From G963662655 sp963665015 (GTDB lineage Bacteria > Cloacimonadota > Cloacimonadia > Cloacimonadales > JAIOQZ01): a DNA stretch of 64,000 bases. The DNA is taken from assembly GCA_963665015.2 (NCBI GenBank), contig CAXXSY010000004.1, forward strand, positions 930,001-994,000, given 5' to 3'. This document shows positions 59,013 through 64,000 of this stretch, in pieces. The notes beneath the pieces are model-generated. The model did not search any database. It worked only from the letters and a program-made list of their open reading frames with translations, and was not told the origin of the DNA. A program made the translations under genes and the position numbers. Position 1 is the first letter of the stretch; every line of letters starts with the position of its first letter.

Positions 59013-61121
59013 ATGAAAGCAAAGCAACTTCAAATTCTCCTGATCCTGATCATGGCTTGTGTACTATCGGTGCTCTACCTGATATTCAAGCCGGGTGAGA
59101 CTGCGTCCATGTTTCAGGATATCCGCATCGGACAGGTCGCCGAGCGGGACATCATCGCGCCGTTTTCCTACACGGTCTATAAGGATGATGAACACCTGAA
59201 GATGGAGCGGGAAGCCGCTTCCAGAAGCATCAAACAAATCTACCACATCGACGAACGAACCAATTTCAACATCCTGAAGAAGCTCGATTCCGCCTTCGTT
59301 CTCCTGAATGAGGTGTTTGCCAGGAATCAAACGGCAGACGAGGTTCAGACCATCCTCGCGGAGGAGGGTTACGCGCTTTCGATCGAGTCCATCAAGTACC
59401 TCGAATCGCAGTTGAACCGCTCCTCGATGATGAATTTCCTGACCAATCACATCCACCGCACCCTCAAGATCGGCATCTATCAGGACGACTACCCCGAGGA
59501 CACGATCGCACTCCTGCGTAACAACGAAATCAAGCTTTACACTCTTCGCAAACTCTACTCTCTGAGCGAGGCGAAGGAGAAAATCGCGCAGAAAGTCCGC
59601 AACATGGTGCAGCAGCGAGCCGTTATCGAGCTGCTTGACCAGGTCTTGATCGCCAACATCGCGGAAGACTTCAAGACCACGGAGAACAAGCGTTTGGAGG
59701 CGATGGACGAGGTGAGTAACGTCGTCGCGCAGGTGCTCAAGAACGAGAAGATCATCAGCAAGAACCAGCGTATAACCGAATCGGATTACCAGAAATTGAT
59801 CGCCATGCAGCGAACCGCCGGGAACGTCACGGTCAACCAGAACCTCGATGTTTATGCTTCCACGCTCGGTATCTTCATTTTCAATCTCTTTGTCATGTTC
59901 TCGTTTTTCCTGATTCTCAAATCGTACTTCCCGACGGAAATGAAATCCACGACGCGTCTTTCGATCATGCTCATCACGGTTCTGTTCACCGTAATCATTA
60001 CCATGAGTATCAAGCGGTTCGCGGGGTTTCACGAGCTTCTGGTACCGCTGGCGTTCGGGCCGCTGTTCGTCGCGACGATCTTCAATCCCAACATCGCGTT
60101 CATCTACAATTTTTATCAGATGGTGTTCGTGGCGGAGTTCAACGGGTGGCAGTTCAGCCATCCGCTGACCATGACGCTCGCCATTCTGGGCGCGCTATTG
60201 GCATTGAAGAAGGTGCGCACCAGGTTCGCGCTGCCGGTGCTGTTCTTCAATCTGGCGATTCCATTCGTGCTGATCTCTGCGGGAACCTTCATGATCCACA
60301 GCAGCGACTGGGAGCAGCTCGCCAAGCAGATTCTGTACGGTTCGATCTCGGCACTGGTGTCGGTTCTTCTGGTCATTTTCATTACGCCGTTCGTACAGCG
60401 CAGGCTCAAGATGGCGACCCGGCAGGTGCTTCTCGACCTGCTCGATTTCAACAATCCGCTTCTGAAGAAGCTGGCCGAGAAAGCGCCCGGGACCTATTCG
60501 CACTCGCTGATCGTTGGGAACCTGGCGGAGAGCGCGGCGGATGCCATCGGCTCGGATTCGTTACTGGCAAGGGTCGGGAGCTACTACCACGATATCGGAA
60601 AGATCGACAACCCGCGGCTCTTCATCGAGAACAGCAGCGAATCGGTGGAAATCCACAACAACATGGAACCCGAGGAGAGCGCGGTCACGATCCGCGAGCA
60701 CGTCGCCAACGGCATCAGCATGGCGCGAAGGCATGGATTGCCCAACGCGATCATCGATATCATCAAGCAGCACCACGGAACCAGCAACATCCGGTTTTTC
60801 CTGGATAAGGCGCGGCGGCTCAATCCCACCGTTGACGAGAAGAAATTCACCTACTACGGTCCGCTCCCACAGAGCAAAGAGGCGGCGCTGGTCATGATCG
60901 CCGATATCGTAGAATCGACCACGAAGTCGCTCAAGAAACCCACGTCGGAAGCGATTGTCAAGGTGCTCGACGACACGATCGTGCGGCTGATCCGGGACGG
61001 GCAGCTCAAGGACGCGCCCATTACGCTGAAGGAGCTCGAGACGATCAAAAGCTACATGCTGCCGATCCTGAAGGGTGTCTATAGCATGCGCATCGAGTAC
61101 CCCGAGGACGATGGGGATTGA
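59013..61121 (+). CDS. PgpH/YqfF-type membrane HD phosphodiesterase (7TM-HD)
   Basis: 702 residues. One N-terminal helix (about 7-24), an extracytoplasmic 7TMR-HDED domain (about 40-275), a seven-helix membrane region (about 280-470), and a cytoplasmic HD domain with HSLIVGNLAESAADAIGSD, YYHDIGKID and IKQHHGT. The family includes listerial PgpH, which hydrolyses cyclic di-AMP. The catalytic H...HD set appears intact. Followed by ybeY, the usual order in many bacteria. c-di-AMP as substrate is inferred from the family. Confidence 0.93.
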   Translation: MKAKQLQILLILIMACVLSVLYLIFKPGETASMFQDIRIGQVAERDIIAPFSYTVYKDDEHLKMEREAASRSIKQIYHIDERTNFNILKKLDSAFVLLNEVFARNQTADEVQTILAEEGYALSIESIKYLESQLNRSSMMNFLTNHIHRTLKIGIYQDDYPEDTIALLRNNEIKLYTLRKLYSLSEAKEKIAQKVRNMVQQRAVIELLDQVLIANIAEDFKTTENKRLEAMDEVSNVVAQVLKNEKIISKNQRITESDYQKLIAMQRTAGNVTVNQNLDVYASTLGIFIFNLFVMFSFFLILKSYFPTEMKSTTRLSIMLITVLFTVIITMSIKRFAGFHELLVPLAFGPLFVATIFNPNIAFIYNFYQMVFVAEFNGWQFSHPLTMTLAILGALLALKKVRTRFALPVLFFNLAIPFVLISAGTFMIHSSDWEQLAKQILYGSISALVSVLLVIFITPFVQRRLKMATRQVLLDLLDFNNPLLKKLAEKAPGTYSHSLIVGNLAESAADAIGSDSLLARVGSYYHDIGKIDNPRLFIENSSESVEIHNNMEPEESAVTIREHVANGISMARRHGLPNAIIDIIKQHHGTSNIRFFLDKARRLNPTVDEKKFTYYGPLPQSKEAALVMIADIVESTTKSLKKPTSEAIVKVLDDTIVRLIRDGQLKDAPITLKELETIKSYMLPILKGVYSMRIEYPEDDGD

Positions 61122-61125
61122 TGCG

Positions 61126-61536
61126 ATGTTGATCATCGAGAACCGAACCGGGTATCCCATCGACGAAAACGGTTTCAGGATCGTGTATGAGCATTATTGC
61201 GACGAGGAAAACATTGACAGAAATCGAGAAGTGAATCTGTTATTCGAAACGCCGGAAAATGTCCGCGAATTGAACCGGAAATACCGTGGCGTTTCCAAGG
61301 GTACGGATGTCCTCTCATTCGGTTTCGATCAGCCCGAACTGCCGGTTCTGGGCGATATCGTGATCGATATCGAGTGGGCGGATCGTGAGCGCGAGGAGCG
61401 CTCGCTGCAAAAGGAACTCGAATACCTCTTCCTGCACGGACTTCTGCATCTGGCGGGGTACGATCACGGCACAGCGGATTCGAGGGAGCGCATGAATCGA
61501 CAACAACAAGCAATATTGAATAAGATCGAGGAGTGA
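61126..61536 (+). CDS. ybeY: endoribonuclease/rRNA maturation factor YbeY
   Basis: 136 residues from the ATG at 61126 (an in-frame ATG at 61111 overlaps the previous gene and is an alternative). The zinc site H-x3-H-x5-H is in LHGLLHLAGYDH, preceded by KGTDVLSFGF and LGDIVID, all YbeY hallmarks. YbeY is a zinc metalloenzyme needed for 16S rRNA 3' processing and ribosome quality control. Four bases separate it from the HD-protein stop codon. Confidence 0.95.
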   Translation: MLIIENRTGYPIDENGFRIVYEHYCDEENIDRNREVNLLFETPENVRELNRKYRGVSKGTDVLSFGFDQPELPVLGDIVIDIEWADREREERSLQKELEYLFLHGLLHLAGYDHGTADSRERMNRQQQAILNKIEE

Positions 61537-61545
61537 AAAAGGTAG

Positions 61546-62823
61546 GTGGAAGACAGTTTTTTACATATCGGCGGGATCATCGTTTGTCTGATATTGTCCG
61601 CTTTTTTTTCGGGCTCGGAGACGGCGTTTTTCTCGCTATCCAAGATACAACTCAAGAAGATTGAAAAGAAAAAAAGCAGCGGCAGCAAACGGGTTTTCAA
61701 GCTCTTGAAATCACCGCGCAAGCTGCTGATCACCATCCTATTCGGCAACACGATCGTGAACATCCTGGCGGTCTCCCTGGCGGCGATCGTCACTATCCGA
61801 CTCAGCGAAAACATCGCCGGCGGCCAGTACAAGGAACTGATGCTGCTGATCGAGGTGATCCTGATGACGATTATTCTCTTGCTGGTGGGAGAGGTCACGC
61901 CCAAGCTGCTCGCGTTTTCAAAGGCGGAATCGATGGCGGAGTTCTCCGGTGCGATCCTGAATGTCATGATGATCGTGCTCTATCCGATCATCAAGCTCCT
62001 GGAGGGGATCAGCATCATTTTCGCCCGCAAAGAGGTCACCACGAATCATCAGTCCTCCCACATTACCACGGAGGATATTCGCAACCTGATCTCTTCCAAG
62101 ACCACCTACCACTCGCTGGACGAGAGCGAGAAGAAGATGATCGCCAACATCATCCGGCTTCCCTCGACGCACGCCAGCGAGATCATGATCCCGCGCGTGG
62201 ATATCATCGGCGTCGAGATCAACGACGATATCGAGGAGGTCAAGCGGATCATCAGCGAATCCGGGCACTCGCGCATTCCGGTCTATAAGGAAATCATCGA
62301 CAATATCGTCGGCTTCATCTACGCCAAGGACCTGATCATGAACGATCATGCCACCAGTGTCCAGCGGCTGATGCGCAAGCCGGTCTTCGCTACCGAGAAC
62401 ATGAGCATCCAGAACCTGCTCAACTTCTTCAAGTCCTCGAAAATCCACATCGCGATCGTCGTCGATGAATACGGCGGAACCGCGGGTCTGATATCGCTGG
62501 AGGACATCCTGGAAGAGGTGTTCGGCGAGATCATGGACGAGCACGACAACGAGCTGCCGCGCAAGATCAAGGTGTCGAACGAGGAATTCATCCTCAGCGG
62601 GATGTATAGCATTGCGGAGATCAACGCCGAATTCGAACTGAATCTGGACGAAGACCAGTACGACAACCTTGCCGAGTTCCTGTACGGCGAGTTCAACCGC
62701 GTTCCCAAGAAGAACGAGCGGATTCAGTACGAGGGGCGCGCGGTCTTTACAGTAGCCAATATCAAGAAGAACCGGATCAACTACGTTCGCATGAAGCTCA
62801 TCGGGAAGAAGGATGAAGAATAG
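61546..62823 (+). CDS. DUF21/CBS/CorC-type membrane protein (TlyC/CNNM-like)
   Basis: 425 residues with a GTG start (GGTAG just upstream; no better ATG). DUF21 transmembrane domain (about 1-180; SAFFSGSETAFFSLSKIQLK, cited, is its signature), two CBS domains (about 205-325; MIPRVDIIGVEI, SRIPVYKEIIDNIVGFIYAKDL), and a CorC_HlyC domain (about 340-425). Prokaryotic members are proposed Mg2+/Na+ transport or Mg2+-efflux proteins, formerly called hemolysins. Overlaps the next gene by 11 bases. Confidence 0.92.
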   Translation: MEDSFLHIGGIIVCLILSAFFSGSETAFFSLSKIQLKKIEKKKSSGSKRVFKLLKSPRKLLITILFGNTIVNILAVSLAAIVTIRLSENIAGGQYKELMLLIEVILMTIILLLVGEVTPKLLAFSKAESMAEFSGAILNVMMIVLYPIIKLLEGISIIFARKEVTTNHQSSHITTEDIRNLISSKTTYHSLDESEKKMIANIIRLPSTHASEIMIPRVDIIGVEINDDIEEVKRIISESGHSRIPVYKEIIDNIVGFIYAKDLIMNDHATSVQRLMRKPVFATENMSIQNLLNFFKSSKIHIAIVVDEYGGTAGLISLEDILEEVFGEIMDEHDNELPRKIKVSNEEFILSGMYSIAEINAEFELNLDEDQYDNLAEFLYGEFNRVPKKNERIQYEGRAVFTVANIKKNRINYVRMKLIGKKDEE

Positions 62824-63529
62824 GCTGGCGATTGGCCTGCTTCTTCTCTTGTGCTTTGCGATCAATGCCGAGGTGATGGATTTTTCCATCGGCTATCTGG
62901 GGATTGGGGTAGTCGATGTTCGCATGACCGATCGGGATCATTGCCTGACCGTCACGGCGAAATCGACATCGGTCGCCGGTATCTTCGCCGAGATGGATAA
63001 CACCTACATCTCGGAGTACGGTGAGGATTATCTGCCGTTGCGCTACAGCAAGGATGTCCGACAGGATGGCTATTGCGAGGATCGCACGACGCGCTACGAA
63101 CGGGATTCTCTGACGGCGTACCGGGTCAGCCGGATCGATTCCGCGCGCTCGATCAGCTATCCGATCAAGGCCCAAAGTCGCGATTTCTTCTCCGCGCTCT
63201 TCTACCTTCGCTGGGCGAATCTCGACAGCCTGCGTTCAGTTCCGCTGGACGCGAACTCGCTCGTCTGGACGGCGAGGATCGCAAGAGAAGAGACTGAGGA
63301 GATCGGGACGATCCTGGGCAAGGTTACGGCGACCTGCGTTCGTATCGATTTTACCAGAAGTTCGGATCGCGAGAAAGAACGCAGCGATATGCTGACGAAT
63401 AATCTGGTCAACGAAGAGGTGCCGATGTATATCTGGCTCACCTGCGACGAGCGCAGGATACCGATCAAGGCGAAATTCGATTCGTCACCCTTTTCGGTTA
63501 CCTGGAAACTGACCGGCTATACCGAGTAG
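62813..63529 (+). CDS. exported DUF3108-like protein
   Basis: 238 residues: signal peptide (MKNRLAIGLLLLLCFAINAE), then a beta-rich domain resembling DUF3108 (FSIGYLGIGVVDVRM, LPLRYSKDVRQDGYCED, RDFFSALFYLRW, IWLTCDERRIPIKAKF). DUF3108 proteins are periplasmic, of unknown function and probably lipid- or cofactor-binding. It overlaps the CBS-protein gene by 11 bases and lies 38 bases before hisS, so all may be one operon with the HD protein and ybeY. Confidence 0.75.
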   Translation: MKNRLAIGLLLLLCFAINAEVMDFSIGYLGIGVVDVRMTDRDHCLTVTAKSTSVAGIFAEMDNTYISEYGEDYLPLRYSKDVRQDGYCEDRTTRYERDSLTAYRVSRIDSARSISYPIKAQSRDFFSALFYLRWANLDSLRSVPLDANSLVWTARIAREETEEIGTILGKVTATCVRIDFTRSSDREKERSDMLTNNLVNEEVPMYIWLTCDERRIPIKAKFDSSPFSVTWKLTGYTE

Positions 63530-63567
63530 GATCTCCCGTATATTTAACCAAAGAAATCGAGGATGAG

Positions 63568-64000
63568 ATGAAGATCAAGAATCCGATTATTCACAATATT
63601 TATCCCGACGAAGTCTGGAAATGGCAGGAGATCGAGAAGCGCGTGCGCCAGGTCGCCGAGCTGTACAATTTCAAAGAAGTTCGCATGTCGATGCTGCAAG
63701 AGCAGGAGACGATCGAGAAGGTTATCAACAACACGTTCGGCCAGAGCGACGACCTGAATCTGGCGGAGTTGTTCTACTTGATCGAAGACCCGAGTCAACT
63801 GGCGCTACGGCCTGAAAATACGGTGTCGATCCTGGCGGGAGAGATCGGCGAAAGGGCGAAAGAAGAGGTGCAACGCGTTTTCTATCACGGGCCCGTATTC
63901 CGACGTGAGCTGCCGGTTCCGCTTTTCGACCGGGTGTATGAGGTCGGCTTCGAGATCATCGGTAACGATTCTCTGATCGCGGACATCGAGACCATGAAGG
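63568..64000 (+). CDS. hisS: histidyl-tRNA synthetase-like class II synthetase (5' part only)
   Basis: The first 144 residues, open to the window edge. MKIKNPIIHNIYPDEVWKWQ, cited, lines up with the HisRS amino end; LALRPENT is the HisRS motif that normally reads LRPEGT, and GPVFRRELP is class II motif 2 (FRxE). GAGG precedes the ATG at 63568. Downstream catalytic motifs lie outside the window, so the paralogue HisZ (ATP phosphoribosyltransferase regulatory subunit) cannot be excluded. LRPENT instead of LRPEGT is a mild deviation. Confidence 0.8.
   Translation, partial: MKIKNPIIHNIYPDEVWKWQEIEKRVRQVAELYNFKEVRMSMLQEQETIEKVINNTFGQSDDLNLAELFYLIEDPSQLALRPENTVSILAGEIGERAKEEVQRVFYHGPVFRRELPVPLFDRVYEVGFEIIGNDSLIADIETMK

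Overview
The window reads as a chromosomal segment of a Gram-negative, probably anaerobic, bacterium of the FCB superphylum (Bacteroidota/Chlorobiota/Cloacimonadota/Calditrichota-like). The evidence is two secreted proteins ending in a YPNPFNP-type type IX sorting tail, outer-membrane barrels (FadL type and DUF6268-like), a DUF4175 protein, heptosyltransferase-like GT9 enzymes, and hybrid-cluster protein Hcp with an EF-G-2-like factor. Coding DNA is moderately GC-rich. No tRNA or rRNA gene was recognised, and the exact phylum cannot be fixed from sequence reading alone.

Layout. 1-1.8 kb: a CapA-type lipoprotein (cut by the window edge) divergent from an outer-membrane barrel. 2.0-4.1 kb: a four-gene cheD-HDOD-cheY-cheX operon. 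4.5-10.4 kb: a secreted subtilisin-type protease, a small regulator operon and an S41 protease. 10.6-16.5 kb: a housekeeping operon, EF-G-like > yebC > ruvC > ruvA > rsmB > PASTA protein. 16.7-23.4 kb: a small membrane protein, a type IX secreted protein and a giant GLUG-repeat surface protein. 23.6-26.7 kb: cupin, then tetR > ferredoxin-like > hcp (nitrosative/redox stress). 26.7-31.4 kb: a repeat-rich zone around a pentapeptide-repeat/K+ channel fusion and a DUF697 pair. 31.4-41.0 kb: operon of a soluble-adenylyl-cyclase-like protein, a YhcC-type radical SAM enzyme, DUF4175 and a TPR protein. 42.1-45.2 kb: RodZ-like protein and a TIGR03960/DUF2344 radical SAM fusion. 45.3-46.8 kb: a second K+ channel paralogue. 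47.3-55.8 kb: cell-surface glycosyltransferases on both strands flanking gdhA. 56.3-64 kb: FadL-like porin, lipoprotein, LysM protein, then an HD-domain membrane phosphodiesterase, ybeY, CBS/CorC transporter-like protein, DUF3108 protein and the start of hisS.

The most unusual content is between the genes. The intergenic DNA is a mosaic of at least six families of short palindromic repeats. They include GTAG-headed REP-like hairpins, a ~110-bp two-stem element whose stem sequences change while pairing is kept, a 45-90-bp element built from two TTCYGAATG direct repeats inside covarying arms, a nine-unit 46-bp array, and a four-unit identical 83-bp array upstream of tetR. They are concentrated around accessory genes. 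No transposase is encoded in the window, so any mobility must have been supplied in trans. One insertion appears to have cut a response-regulator gene down to a 15-codon fossil.
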